64,000 bases of DNA from Methanobrevibacter smithii ATCC 35061 (GCF_000016525.1 NC_009515.1:186001-250000); one strand, 5' to 3'. Positions 10,411-18,876 are shown, numbered from the stretch's first letter. A program made the numbers and translations. Notes: a model not told the origin generated them from the letters alone.

Positions 10411-10429
10411 CATCTGGCTATGCCATCCA
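10411..10429 (-). promoter_or_regulatory. K-turn-like hairpin in the L7Ae mRNA leader
   Basis: Read on the minus strand: GA, then stem TGGC, loop ATA, stem GCCA, then GA. Two GA dinucleotides flanking a short stem on both strands is the tandem sheared G-A arrangement of a kink-turn non-canonical stem, and a 3-base bulge ATG precedes the first GA. The canonical stem below is weak (G-T and C-G only). It ends about 10 bases from the GGAGGT of rpl7ae. L7Ae binding there would block translation. Structure seen; binding inferred. Confidence 0.45.
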
Positions 10430-10466
10430 TCGGCAGATATTATAATTCCTTGAATTATAATATTCG

Positions 10467-10490
10467 TAATTATATATAGTTATATTATTT
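10467..10490 (-). promoter_or_regulatory. TATA region of the L7Ae operon
   Basis: AACTATATATAATTAC on the minus strand, about 80 bases before the rpl7ae ATG, is the best TATA box. A transcript from it would start near 10445 and contain a 10-bp inverted repeat (ATTATAATTC / GAATTATAAT, about 10439-10461) and the K-turn-like hairpin. Confidence 0.5.
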
Positions 10491-10897
10491 TAACTATAGA
10501 AATTACTCAAATTATTCAATGAGCGAATAATTTTATAGTTTTTAATAATACTAATTCTTGAATACATTCATATATCACTAAATATAATCCCATTAAATAA
10601 AAAAAAGAGGGATTAAACTTTCAATACAAATACTTCTGAATTTCATATAATTTTTAGCAAAACTAAAAATAAAAATTTAGTAATTAATGAAATAATTCTA
10701 GAGAACTAGACAGTATTAAGTATGTTTTTATTACATATAAATGTTTTCCATACTTTTTCCTAAAAATAAGTTTACTAAGTTAATAATAGTAAGTTATACT
10801 TTTTAATACTTTTGAAAAAAGCTAATCATAAAGCTGTCAAATACTGCAATTTCAGATTTTAAAAATTTTTAATTTAATTTTCACAGACATAAGATAA
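10491..10897. other. AT-rich gap between divergent operons
   Basis: No ORF or RNA gene recognised. A 9-bp inverted repeat AAATTATTC / GAATAATTT with a 7-base loop sits at 10509-10533, framed by AACTATA and TATAGTT. AATCCC / GGGATT arms enclose an A-rich loop near 10585-10613. Both may be operator or terminator relics; neither is assigned. Confidence 0.4.
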
Positions 10898-10930
10898 CAT
10901 TTATATAGAGTTATGAATATATATTCATAA
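10898..10930 (+). promoter_or_regulatory. TATA box with 20-bp perfect palindromic operator, UPF0251 operon
   Basis: A TATA box (TTTATATAGAG, about 10900-10910) is followed directly by TTATGAATATATATTCATAA (10911-10930), a perfect palindrome. It would lie between the TATA box and the transcription start region, so a bound protein should repress. The first gene downstream encodes a helix-turn-helix protein, so autoregulation is the simplest reading. Confidence 0.65.
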
Positions 10931-10957
10931 TACCTAAAGACATTTGGGGATAGAATT

Positions 10958-11482
10958 ATGGTAAGACCTAAAAGAATGAGAAGAGTAGTTACATGTCACA
11001 GACATGAATTAAATAAAAATCTGAAACCGATAGAACTGTCTGTAGATGAATTTGAAGCTATCAGATTCAAAGATTACCATAACATCAAACAGACAGAATC
11101 TGCAGAGTTCATGGGAATTTCACAATCAACATTCCACAGAATTCTAAATTCTGCAAGACATAAACTGTCTACTTCTTTAATTGAAGGCCGACCAATAGTT
11201 ATTGTCAAAGGTGATACAATGATTGATCCAAATAAATATTTATGCGAAGACTGTGGTTTTCAATGGTCAAACCCAGAAAAAGAATATGGAGAATGTCCAG
11301 ACTGCAAATCAAAAAATATCCGTAAATTAAATGCAAATAATAAAAATAATGTATCAGATGACACCTGCAGCTGCCCTAATTGCGGTTACAGTGAAGCAAA
11401 AATTATGGGAGTGCCCTGCAGAACTAAAATATGTCCCAAATGTGGTTCATCACTACAAAGAAGATTATGCAATATGCAATAA
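10958..11482 (+). CDS. UPF0251 (DUF134) helix-turn-helix protein with added zinc ribbons
   Basis: The first 95 residues are a typical UPF0251/DUF134 protein: MVRPKRMRRV start, then a sigma-70-region-4-like helix-turn-helix (EFMGISQSTFHRILNSARHK). The remaining part holds two zinc ribbons (CEDC...CPDC near 105-130 and CPNC...CPKC near 145-168). UPF0251 proteins are predicted DNA-binding regulators often found beside Fe-S or metal genes. The next two genes are Cys-rich and a ferredoxin, so control of redox or metal proteins is likely. A 20-bp palindrome lies in its promoter. Confidence 0.85.
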   Translation: MVRPKRMRRVVTCHRHELNKNLKPIELSVDEFEAIRFKDYHNIKQTESAEFMGISQSTFHRILNSARHKLSTSLIEGRPIVIVKGDTMIDPNKYLCEDCGFQWSNPEKEYGECPDCKSKNIRKLNANNKNNVSDDTCSCPNCGYSEAKIMGVPCRTKICPKCGSSLQRRLCNMQ

Positions 11483-11495
11483 GGAGATAATTTAA

Positions 11496-11783
11496 ATGGC
11501 TGACAATTTAGAATATGTTTGTAAAGAATGTGGCTTCAATTGGATAACATTAAATGGTGAGCACCATATCTGTCCAAAATGCCACAGCGAAACAATTGAA
11601 TATATTGGTGAAGTAAATGATTTGGATATTGATTCCATATTAAACCACAACAAAAGAATGGGTGGATGCTGCGGTTCTGCTCGTGGAAGAGGACCTTTGA
11701 CCTGTGGAAAGCCACATCCTGACCACCACGATCCAAATACCCCACACAACCCTAAAAAATGCTGTGGCCACAGAGTATGCTAA
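11496..11783 (+). CDS. Cys/His-rich probable metal-binding protein
   Basis: A 95-residue protein. An N-terminal zinc ribbon (CKEC near 10-13, CPKC near 27-30) is followed by a low-complexity C-terminal half with GGCCGSARGRGPLTCGKPHP, HHDP and a terminal KKCCGHRVC. The CC pairs and His clusters suggest binding of a metal or Fe-S cluster. It starts 13 bases after the regulator, behind AAGGAGAT. I recognise no named family; a metal carrier or sensor partner is a guess from context. Confidence 0.7.
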   Translation: MADNLEYVCKECGFNWITLNGEHHICPKCHSETIEYIGEVNDLDIDSILNHNKRMGGCCGSARGRGPLTCGKPHPDHHDPNTPHNPKKCCGHRVC

Positions 11784-11815
11784 CATACCAGTTTTTATTT
11801 ATTGGAGATTAAAAA

Positions 11816-11995
11816 ATGGCTGATATTATAATAGACAATAATGAATGTGATAATTGCGGTGACTGTGCAGATGTTTGTCCTATGGAAGTTTTAATTCTTG
11901 AAGATGAAAAATTAACTGTCAATGAACCTGACGAATGCAGTTACTGTGAAAGCTGTGTGGACATATGTCCAAATGAATGCATCACAATCGAATAA
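11816..11995 (+). CDS. 2[4Fe-4S] ferredoxin
   Basis: A 59-residue ferredoxin with two complete CxxCxxCxxxCP motifs (CDNCGDCADVCP and CSYCESCVDICP), each able to hold one 4Fe-4S cluster. Very acidic, as usual for electron carriers. It is the third gene behind the palindromic promoter, 32 bases after the Cys-rich gene, with TGGAGATT as ribosome binding site. Its redox partner is unknown. Confidence 0.93.
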   Translation: MADIIIDNNECDNCGDCADVCPMEVLILEDEKLTVNEPDECSYCESCVDICPNECITIE

Positions 11996-12129
11996 ACTTT
12001 AAAACTTTTCTTTTTTTATCTATTTTTCACAAAATCTCACCAGATTAACATGACTTTTTTTTACTTCATTATGTCTTACAAAATTATATAACCGATTAAA
12101 TATTAAATTATACCTACAGATGTGATTGT

Positions 12130-12481
12130 ATGATTTTCGATGAAGAATTGACATTGTTAAAAGAAAAAATTGCAAATGCCGAAGATGTAGATGAATTAAA
12201 TTATATAAGAACTACTAACCAAAAAAAAATACTGGTGGACCAGCATATTTATTGCAGGTTTATTTTATGGTTTGAACGGAAAAGTGGGAAAAATGATTAT
12301 AACATGGTTTGTTAGTGTTATAACCTTAGGAATCTATGCACTATACATCATTTATAGAAGCTATAAAGATGAAACCGAATTCAATAATCAAATGGAATAT
12401 TATATATTACAAAGAAGCAAAGAATTAAAAGGGAAAATCAATTCATCTGAATTAAAACTTCCTGAATCCGACATAAACTGA
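12130..12481 (+). pseudogene. small membrane protein gene split by a frameshift in a poly-A run
   Basis: The first frame (12130-12315) reads into nine A residues (12221-12229) and then becomes nonsense. With eight A residues it would read NQKKYWWTSIF and continue in the frame of 12272-12481 through hydrophobic GLFYGLNGKVGK and IITWFVSVITLGIYALYIIY to a charged C-terminus. The joined product would be about 116 residues with two membrane helices. So one extra A breaks the gene. It may be a real mutation, a phase-variable or slippage-corrected site, or a sequencing error. Function unknown. Confidence 0.75.
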
Positions 12482-12538
12482 ATTTGTCAAAAATACAAAA
12501 ACACAATTTATAAGTGTAAAACACCCATTGATTCACAG

Positions 12539-12581
12539 ACACAGGAAAAAAATATTTTTTTCACTTTCCTGTGTTTTTTTA
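12539..12581 (+). terminator. stem-loop plus T-run terminator
   Basis: Perfect 10-bp arms ACACAGGAAA (12539-12548) and TTTCCTGTGT (12565-12574) followed by seven T. It stands about 60 bases after the frameshifted membrane gene. Confidence 0.65.
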
Positions 12582-12700
12582 TGAAACAGATTTTTTTATT
12601 TTAACTGTCTTTAGTATTTTCCCAAATAATCTCAGCTAGTGAAATTAAATGAATTTTTCAGTAACAAAAATATCCCTAAACTTTCCAAATCTAAAAAAAG

Positions 12701-13615
12701 TTAAGGTATCAAATTTTCATGAAAAACATATTTTATTTCTTCCTCAAATTCTTCAACAGGAATTATAGTCATGTCAAAAGTTTTACTCAAAATATATGTA
12801 GTGTTTGGGTTAATTACATCAGTTAAAACCAAAAATGAATGATTTTTATCCAAATTTAACATATTTGCCACATGAGAGTACTTGTTGATATAATGCTGAT
12901 AATTTCCTGTTTTTCCTTCAACCCAATATATTTCACCATTTATTAAAAAAACAACATCCAATTCAAAATCATTTCCATTTGGAAGAATAATCTGAGGATT
13001 AATTAAATATGTATATTCAATAGTTGCAGGTAATGACTTTAAGGAATCCTGTATTGTTTTTCGAATAAAGATCTCCAGCCAGTGCCCGGTAAGGAAGTTA
13101 ATTGCAATCGGAATTTTGTTTGGTGTTGCATGAATAAAATATCTGGGTGACTTATCGTATTTGTATTCTGATAAAAATGCTATATCATAAAGAGTGGTAC
13201 ACAGCTGGCAGGAAGCTGAAATTTCGCTTTGTGTTGCATTCTTTAAATCCAAATGAAATCCATTGGGTTTATTTAAATGACGTTTGATAGTTTCATAAAC
13301 TTTTCTGATGTCATTGTACCGGTTTCCCATAAAATATGCAACATTGTCAAGTGAAGTGTTTTCTGTTATAGAATCAACATAGGTTTTAACAGTAATGTTT
13401 TTCTCCTGCAGTTTATCAATCAGTATATTGACATCAATTTCCTTGACACTGCAACCATAATCCATATTTTCATTTTCATTTGTATCATCACTAGATTCAA
13501 CAGCCACATCAACTTTATCATCAACTTCATTATGTGCATTTTTTTCTAATGAATCAGCAATTCTTTCTAATGATAATGCAATGCTTTTTAATAACAAAAA
13601 CTCTTCTTCATTCAT
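12701..13615 (-). CDS. PD-(D/E)xK nuclease, Card1/Can2 (DUF1887)-like catalytic domain without CARF
   Basis: The C-terminal third matches the DUF1887-type nuclease of CRISPR ancillary effectors Card1/Can2: FLTGHWLE at residues 174-181, then FELDVVF at 217-223 and VEGKTG at 232-237, giving D220 and E233-x-K235 as metal-site residues. Instead of a CARF sensor there is an N-terminal coiled-coil start (LERIADSLEKN), an acidic linker and a helical region about 60-165 containing CQLC. No CRISPR locus is in the window. The gene stands alone between convergent or unrelated genes. A defence or regulated nuclease role is inference; activity and trigger are unknown. Confidence 0.7.
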   Translation of the reverse strand: MNEEEFLLLKSIALSLERIADSLEKNAHNEVDDKVDVAVESSDDTNENENMDYGCSVKEIDVNILIDKLQEKNITVKTYVDSITENTSLDNVAYFMGNRYNDIRKVYETIKRHLNKPNGFHLDLKNATQSEISASCQLCTTLYDIAFLSEYKYDKSPRYFIHATPNKIPIAINFLTGHWLEIFIRKTIQDSLKSLPATIEYTYLINPQIILPNGNDFELDVVFLINGEIYWVEGKTGNYQHYINKYSHVANMLNLDKNHSFLVLTDVINPNTTYILSKTFDMTIIPVEEFEEEIKYVFHENLIP

Positions 13616-13914
13616 ACAATCAATATATAATTTTAGTAATTAATATTAATATTATTAACTAATTTCCATGCTGAATATTTTTTTGCAGACATAACTTCAA
13701 ATTAACAACAATTAAATTCTTATTTTCAAGGATAGTACATCTACACCACCATAAATTTGACAGAATAACAAATTAATCCAACGAAAATCATAAAAAAAAT
13801 AATTAATATTGTATACAATTTGTGTTTTTAGATGAAAAAAATAGGTATTCCCTTTTAAAATCAGTTGAAATTAGAAAAAAAGTACAAAAAATAAGACAAT
13901 ATAATAAAAAAGAA
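13616..13914. other. AT-rich gap
   Basis: About 300 bases between the nuclease start and the histone terminator. Contains the nuclease promoter (ATTATATATTG near 13625-13637). I see no ORF, RNA gene or repeat. Confidence 0.5.
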
Positions 13915-13938
13915 GATAGCAATTAAAAAATTACTATC
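13915..13938 (-). terminator. histone gene terminator
   Basis: On the minus strand GATAG-T-AATT and AATT-G-CTATC pair around a T-rich loop and are followed by CTTCTTTTTTATT. It starts 26 bases after the histone stop codon. Confidence 0.6.
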
Positions 13939-13963
13939 TAAAACAGATACTTAATTAACAAAT

Positions 13964-14161
13964 CTATTTGATAGCTAATTTAATATCTTCTGCTTTAACG
14001 GTTTTTCTACCTGCGTGACGTGCAAATCCAACAGCTTTTTGAGCGATTTCGTTTCCACATTCTTCGATAGCTTCGGTTAAAGCGATTTTTGCGTCATCAC
14101 TGACTCTTTGAGCGCCAGCGTTTTTTAATATCCTGCCTACAGGAGCGATTGGTAATTCCAT
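13964..14161 (-). CDS. archaeal histone
   Basis: A 65-residue histone-fold protein starting [21 protein letters not shown], the canonical HMf-type N-terminus, and ending [15 protein letters not shown]. It wraps DNA as dimers stacking into longer particles. Start at 14161 with GAGGTG 6 bases upstream; a longer frame to 14176 is not used. A TATA box (about 14200-14225) is upstream. Monocistronic. Confidence 0.97.
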   Translation of the reverse strand: MELPIAPVGRILKNAGAQRVSDDAKIALTEAIEECGNEIAQKAVGFARHAGRKTVKAEDIKLAIK

Positions 14162-14419
14162 AATTAAACACCTCATTTTTTTATATAGATAGTTTAAACT
14201 TTCCCATATATAAATATATTGGTATATTTTCCTTAAATTTACAAAATTTCAATACAATAAAGTGAATTATCCTATCATTAAGGTGCTACTTACTGAAAAG
14301 TGAAATGTTTTTCAAAGAGTAACCAAAATAAAAAATCAGATGAAAATATGAAAATATAAAGTATTTATAATAAAATTAAAAATAAAAAAAGAGAAAAAAG
14401 ATTAAAAATAGCTATAAAA

Positions 14420-15616
14420 CTATTTATTCATTAAAATTTTTCTTAAAGTGTCAATATCTGCATCCACTTGTTTTGGTTTAGTACATGCATCAATTGCAGT
14501 ATTCGGATCTTTAAGTAAATGACCGGTAACAACACAGGTTACAGTTTCTCCATTATCTACAACTCCTTCGTCACATAATTTTTTAAGACCTGCAATTGAA
14601 GCTGCAGAAGCCGGTTCAACACCTATTCCCTCTTTTCTAGCTAATAATTTTTGAGCATCCAATATCTCTTCATCACTTACAGTTTCAGAATATCCGTCAG
14701 ACTCATAAATAGCCCTTAAAGCTTTAATGTCACTTACAGGAGCACCTATACGAATTGCAGTAGCTATTGTTTCCGGATTTTCTACTGGAACAACCCTATC
14801 AGCATGTTTTTTAAATGCATTTGTAACTGGACATGCACCTTCAGCCTGAATTCCGGTCATCATAGGTACACTATCTACAAAACCTGCTTCGTAAAACTCT
14901 TTAACACCTTTCCAGATAGCTGAAATATTTCCTGCATTTCCAACAGGCAGAATAATCCTGTCTGGAGATTGCCATCCTAAATCCCTTAATATTTCATATC
15001 CGATTGTTTTTTGACCTTCTAATCTGTAAGGGTTAATTGAGTTTAATAAGTAAAGATGTTTTTCTAATGCAAGAGCAGTCATAGCTTCAAGTGCTTCATC
15101 AAAGTTTCCGTTAATGGACATTACTTCAGCACCGTGGAACATAGCCTGTGCCAATTTTCCTAAAGCTACTTTTCCGGAAGGTAAAAATACAATACAACGT
15201 AAACCTGCTCTAGCTGCATATGCTGCAAGAGATGCTGATGTATTTCCTGTTGAAGCACAGCCAACAGTATGAACTCCAAGTTCCATAGCTTTGGTCATAC
15301 CAACAGTCATTCCCCTGTCCTTGAAACTTCCTGTCGGATTTGACCCTTCAACTTTAACATATAAATTGATACCTAATTCATCCCCCAATTTGTCGCATTT
15401 GCAAAATGGAGTTCCACCTTCGTTGAGTGAAACAATTTTAGATTCATCAACAGGTATGCATTCTTTAAATTTCCATAAAGTATCTTTTCTGCCGTCAAAG
15501 ATATCTTTAGAAACATCAAAATCACTAACAAGTTCGAGAACAGATCCACATTTTTCACAAGTGTAAATTATCTCATCATTATCATATTCTTCTCCGCATG
15601 AAACACATCTAATCAT
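14420..15616 (-). CDS. thrC: threonine synthase
   Basis: PLP enzyme converting O-phosphohomoserine to threonine. The archaeal N-terminal zinc ribbon is present (C4, C7, C20, C23), PLP lysine K99 is in GSFKDRGMT, and GNAGNISA binds the cofactor phosphate. 398 residues is normal. Monocistronic; the stop codon lies in a short AAATAG/CTATTT stem (14406-14425) followed by T-rich sequence on the minus strand. Confidence 0.96.
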   Translation of the reverse strand: MIRCVSCGEEYDNDEIIYTCEKCGSVLELVSDFDVSKDIFDGRKDTLWKFKECIPVDESKIVSLNEGGTPFCKCDKLGDELGINLYVKVEGSNPTGSFKDRGMTVGMTKAMELGVHTVGCASTGNTSASLAAYAARAGLRCIVFLPSGKVALGKLAQAMFHGAEVMSINGNFDEALEAMTALALEKHLYLLNSINPYRLEGQKTIGYEILRDLGWQSPDRIILPVGNAGNISAIWKGVKEFYEAGFVDSVPMMTGIQAEGACPVTNAFKKHADRVVPVENPETIATAIRIGAPVSDIKALRAIYESDGYSETVSDEEILDAQKLLARKEGIGVEPASAASIAGLKKLCDEGVVDNGETVTCVVTGHLLKDPNTAIDACTKPKQVDADIDTLRKILMNK

Positions 15617-15660
15617 AAAAAATCACTACATATTATTTTAATAATCATCAATATAAAAAT

Positions 15661-16320
15661 TTAACCAAAAATTGAAAGAATAAAATTTGCAATAGGTACA
15701 GTTAAATAAACTTCAATAACCCCAGCTATTGCCATTAAAATAACTGCCACACCAAGTAAAACCAATGACTGTTTTAATTTATCATAATTTTTCTCAAGTG
15801 AGTATACCAGTTTATCCTTAAAAGTCAAATTATAAAATTTATCTTCAAGTTCAATATAGTCAAAATCTGGCTTTGCTATATTATACACCAGTCTGAATAA
15901 AAAATGGAACAGCACAAATCCGGATGCAGTAGCTATTATACATGATGAAAATTCGAAAATCCCGTGAGGTATAATGTATAATAAAACCCTAAAAAGATTT
16001 TGGGAACTGGCTATATAATAACCTACAAAAAAGCCGTTGTATGCAAGAATAACTCCTGAAAAACAAAAGAATATTCCAAGTACAAACATTCTGAAAACAA
16101 TTAAAATGTTATTTGTAAAAATTGTCTGAAATGTTAAAGTTATAACACCATTTTTTACATCTTCAGTTAGCTTATCCACAACAGGATCAAAGATACTTTG
16201 CAAATAAGGCTGCAGAACATAACCTGCAATTAATGTACCTAATAAAAGGATAATTGAAATATAAACAGCAGTTTTGTTTTCTAAAAAAGCTGATTTAATT
16301 TCATTTTTAATATTTAACAT
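15661..16320 (-). CDS. SpoIIM/DUF95 family membrane protein
   Basis: 219 residues with about five or six hydrophobic helices (near 20-40, 70-90, 92-112, 115-135, 140-165, 185-215). The HGIFE motif in the middle of a helix marks the stage II sporulation protein M/DUF95 family, which also occurs widely in non-sporulating archaea. Its ATG overlaps the trpS stop by one base, so it is co-transcribed with trpS. Function in archaea is unknown; an envelope role is likely from bacterial relatives. Confidence 0.85.
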   Translation of the reverse strand: MLNIKNEIKSAFLENKTAVYISIILLLGTLIAGYVLQPYLQSIFDPVVDKLTEDVKNGVITLTFQTIFTNNILIVFRMFVLGIFFCFSGVILAYNGFFVGYYIASSQNLFRVLLYIIPHGIFEFSSCIIATASGFVLFHFLFRLVYNIAKPDFDYIELEDKFYNLTFKDKLVYSLEKNYDKLKQSLVLLGVAVILMAIAGVIEVYLTVPIANFILSIFG

Positions 16321-17408
16321 TATATCAGATTATTAGCTATTTCACGAGCTTCATCCTGTTTGTCATGAATTTCATCAAACATTTCAACAATCAATTCACT
16401 GGCTTTTGCTTTACAGTCTCCACAGCGTAAAGACCCGTCCAGACAGTCATGACGTATTTTTTCAAGTTCTTTGTCATCATCAATCAGGTGGTATACAAAC
16501 ATTTCATAAATTACACAGTTATCTACCTGACCGCCTAATTCCTGCTGTTCTTTTAAGCTTTCTCTACCACCAGTTTTAGCTGTTTTAACTTTTTTAGCTG
16601 CAGTTTCACTATCTTCATTTAAATAAATTGCTGTAGAAGGTTTGCTGCTGCTCATTTTATCTCCGCTTAAACCAGTAAGGAATCTGTGATAAGTGGAAGA
16701 CGGAGGGATGAATCCGTATTCATCATTAAGTTTGTGAGCTATATCTCTTGTTAATCTTATATGAGGGTCCTGATCTACTCCAACAGGAACTACAACTCTT
16801 TTAGGACCTCCAAATTCTTCAAGCTGCGGAAGCAAAATATCCGCCACCTGAACAAGAGGTGCCTGAATATGAGCAATGTTTGTTGATTGGGTAAATCCAT
16901 AAATAGCTTTTAATTCATTGAAATTTGTTTTTTTAGAAGCCTTAAAAGCCAAGTCCCTGAGAGTATCATTTTTGGATTGAAGATAAACATTAACATTATC
17001 CTCTTCCAAATCCAGACCTAATGCAATATAATTAGTTAAATATTCATTGACAGCTATATCTCTTGCCTTTTCAAAACTCATGTCTCTGGCAGCATATGAT
17101 TCCAAATCAGCTATTAAAATAGATAACATTGCACCTTTGTCCTGATACCATTTCAACTGGTCAACAACCATTTTATGACCAATATGCATTTGGCCACTTG
17201 GCATCATTCCACCAACAACTGCAAAGTCCTCTTTTTTATTAATTAAATTATTGACCTTATCAAAGTCCCTATGTCCAAAAATTACTCCTCTTTTCATTAA
17301 TCTGTGAGGGTTTTCCACATCATCAATCAAGTCTGAAAATTTTTGAATTCCAAATTGATTGACTAATTTATCATAATCTACACTTGATGATGCCCATGGA
17401 TCTATCAA
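16320..17408 (-). CDS. trpS: tryptophanyl-tRNA synthetase
   Basis: Class I synthetase of the archaeal/eukaryotic type. The HIGH-like element is in MPSGQMHIGHK and the KMSSS loop in SGDKMSSSKPSTAI. The C-terminus carries CLDGSLRCGDCKAKA, seen in archaeal TrpRS. I choose TTG at 17408, because the GTG at 17417 belongs to the AGGTGAT ribosome binding site. About 362 residues. Co-transcribed with the SpoIIM-like gene. Confidence 0.95.
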   Translation of the reverse strand: MIDPWASSSVDYDKLVNQFGIQKFSDLIDDVENPHRLMKRGVIFGHRDFDKVNNLINKKEDFAVVGGMMPSGQMHIGHKMVVDQLKWYQDKGAMLSILIADLESYAARDMSFEKARDIAVNEYLTNYIALGLDLEEDNVNVYLQSKNDTLRDLAFKASKKTNFNELKAIYGFTQSTNIAHIQAPLVQVADILLPQLEEFGGPKRVVVPVGVDQDPHIRLTRDIAHKLNDEYGFIPPSSTYHRFLTGLSGDKMSSSKPSTAIYLNEDSETAAKKVKTAKTGGRESLKEQQELGGQVDNCVIYEMFVYHLIDDDKELEKIRHDCLDGSLRCGDCKAKASELIVEMFDEIHDKQDEAREIANNLI

Positions 17409-17516
17409 ATAAATCACCTTATCTACAGTAAATACATTAAATTAAATATATAATTAAGAATTATAATGGTAAATCTAATTACCTATAAAAATATAAATCA
17501 TTTCTTTAATTAAAAC

Positions 17517-18032
17517 TTATGGTCTTGTCCATTCAACATTGTAGTATGTAATATCCAAATCGTCATCTACAATAGCCAGAAGAAGTTTCTTGTTAACACC
17601 ATGAGAAACTCTAACATAACTTGAGAAATCCAGTGCATCAATCTCATAAGTTTCATAAATAATTTTAACAAGATAGTCGGAATGTCCTTTTCCAGGACCT
17701 CCTCCACGATTATACAAACGGAAATCTGAACCATATTTAAATCCGGTTTTAATAACATAACCACGGTCTTTCAAATCACGAAAAACAATGTATTTTCCAT
17801 AAATCTCCTTATTTTTCAAAAGGTCAATAAGATAATCCAAACTGCATTTGATTTCATCTTCATAAACATCCAAACGACCTTTCTCATGTAAATAACAAGC
17901 TTCAATTAAAGAAAGATTCAAAGTATCTGCTTCAATTTTACCAAATAGACTTTTTTCATGTAAAGCTATCGGTCTTTTACTACCTTCTTCAATTTTTATA
18001 GATACAATATCATTAGATAAATTTCCGCGCAT
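17517..18032 (-). CDS. endA: tRNA-splicing endonuclease
   Basis: Cuts the bulge-helix-bulge motif of intron-containing archaeal tRNAs. The catalytic triad is visible: Y107 in SDFRLY, H117 in GKGHSDYLV and K148/K149 in GVNKKLLLAI. At 171 residues it is the homotetrameric alpha-4 type. GGTG lies 8 bases before the ATG. Confidence 0.95.
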   Translation of the reverse strand: MRGNLSNDIVSIKIEEGSKRPIALHEKSLFGKIEADTLNLSLIEACYLHEKGRLDVYEDEIKCSLDYLIDLLKNKEIYGKYIVFRDLKDRGYVIKTGFKYGSDFRLYNRGGGPGKGHSDYLVKIIYETYEIDALDFSSYVRVSHGVNKKLLLAIVDDDLDITYYNVEWTRP

Positions 18033-18118
18033 TAAAACACCATCAAAAGAAAAAAATTATATTTAATGGAGTTATTTATGATTACAGTATTATATATACC
18101 TTTAGAAAAAAAAAGAAA

Positions 18119-18135
18119 TAAGAGCTAAACTCTTA
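18119..18135 (-). terminator. terminator of the DtxR-family gene, overlapping its stop codon
   Basis: Arms TAAGAG and CTCTTA enclose a 5-base loop; on the minus strand the hairpin is followed by TTTCTTTTTTTTTCT. Confidence 0.6.
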
Positions 18136-18835
18136 TAAAAATATTATTTGCCATATCTTTTGACAGTTCAATGTTTTTATCACCAATAGATATTACAAAA
18201 ACACCGGAATCATCATGATAATCGCGATAATAAATATCTGACCCAACAGATATCCCCAAAGCAGAAATTTTATCTAAAAGTTCAGAATTTCCACGAATAA
18301 AAGATACAATACCTTCAGTACTTGAGTTTAATTCTGAAATAGACAATAAATTAAATTTCCTGTTTATAACTTGATCAAAATCTTTTACTGAGAAACATTG
18401 GCTGCAGTTACTGAATTCCAAATCACAAGCAGGAATAAGACCGTCGCTAGGACCTAAATCTGGATGATGTAACATTGTACAAAGTGCTCTTTCAGCTTCA
18501 TCAGATAAAGTATGTTCCATCTTACAGGCTTGCTCATGGACATTTTCCTGTTTAATATTTAAAACTTCAATTAAAAATTTTTCAAGAATCCTATGCTTCC
18601 TTGTTATTTTTTGAGCAATTTTCATCCCTTCATCAGTTAAAGAAGCTCCCTTATACGGAACATAATTAACATAATTTAATTTTTCTAATTTTTTAAGCAT
18701 TTGAGTTACACTACCAGGTGCAATCCCTAATTCCTTAGATAAAGTTGTAGTAGAGATTTGTTCTTTATTACTACCATTACGATAAAGAACTTCCAAATAT
18801 TCTTCAATATTTTCACTAATTCCATCATTTGCCAT
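18125..18835 (-). CDS. DtxR/MntR-family metal-dependent transcriptional regulator
   Basis: Winged helix-turn-helix at about residues 10-70 (LGIAPGSVTQMLKKLEKLNYV), then the dimerisation and metal-binding domain with EHTLSDEAERAL and HHPDLGPSDG, and a C-terminal SH3/FeoA-like domain from about 165. CDLEFSNCSQCF supplies extra cysteines. Such regulators bind DNA with Fe(II) or Mn(II) and repress uptake or homeostasis genes. Its own promoter has a 16-bp semi-palindrome (18888-18903) also present at metY, so autoregulation and control of sulfur/Fe-S genes are plausible. Confidence 0.93.
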   Translation of the reverse strand: MANDGISENIEEYLEVLYRNGSNKEQISTTTLSKELGIAPGSVTQMLKKLEKLNYVNYVPYKGASLTDEGMKIAQKITRKHRILEKFLIEVLNIKQENVHEQACKMEHTLSDEAERALCTMLHHPDLGPSDGLIPACDLEFSNCSQCFSVKDFDQVINRKFNLLSISELNSSTEGIVSFIRGNSELLDKISALGISVGSDIYYRDYHDDSGVFVISIGDKNIELSKDMANNIFIRV

Positions 18836-18876
18836 AAGATTTCACCTAGATTAAACAATTATATATTGGAATTAAG

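Noticed and set aside
11492-11749. 85- and 69-residue minus-strand ORFs over the Cys-rich gene
   Set aside because: Shadows of the plus-strand Cys-rich gene, which has a ribosome binding site and zinc-ribbon motifs.
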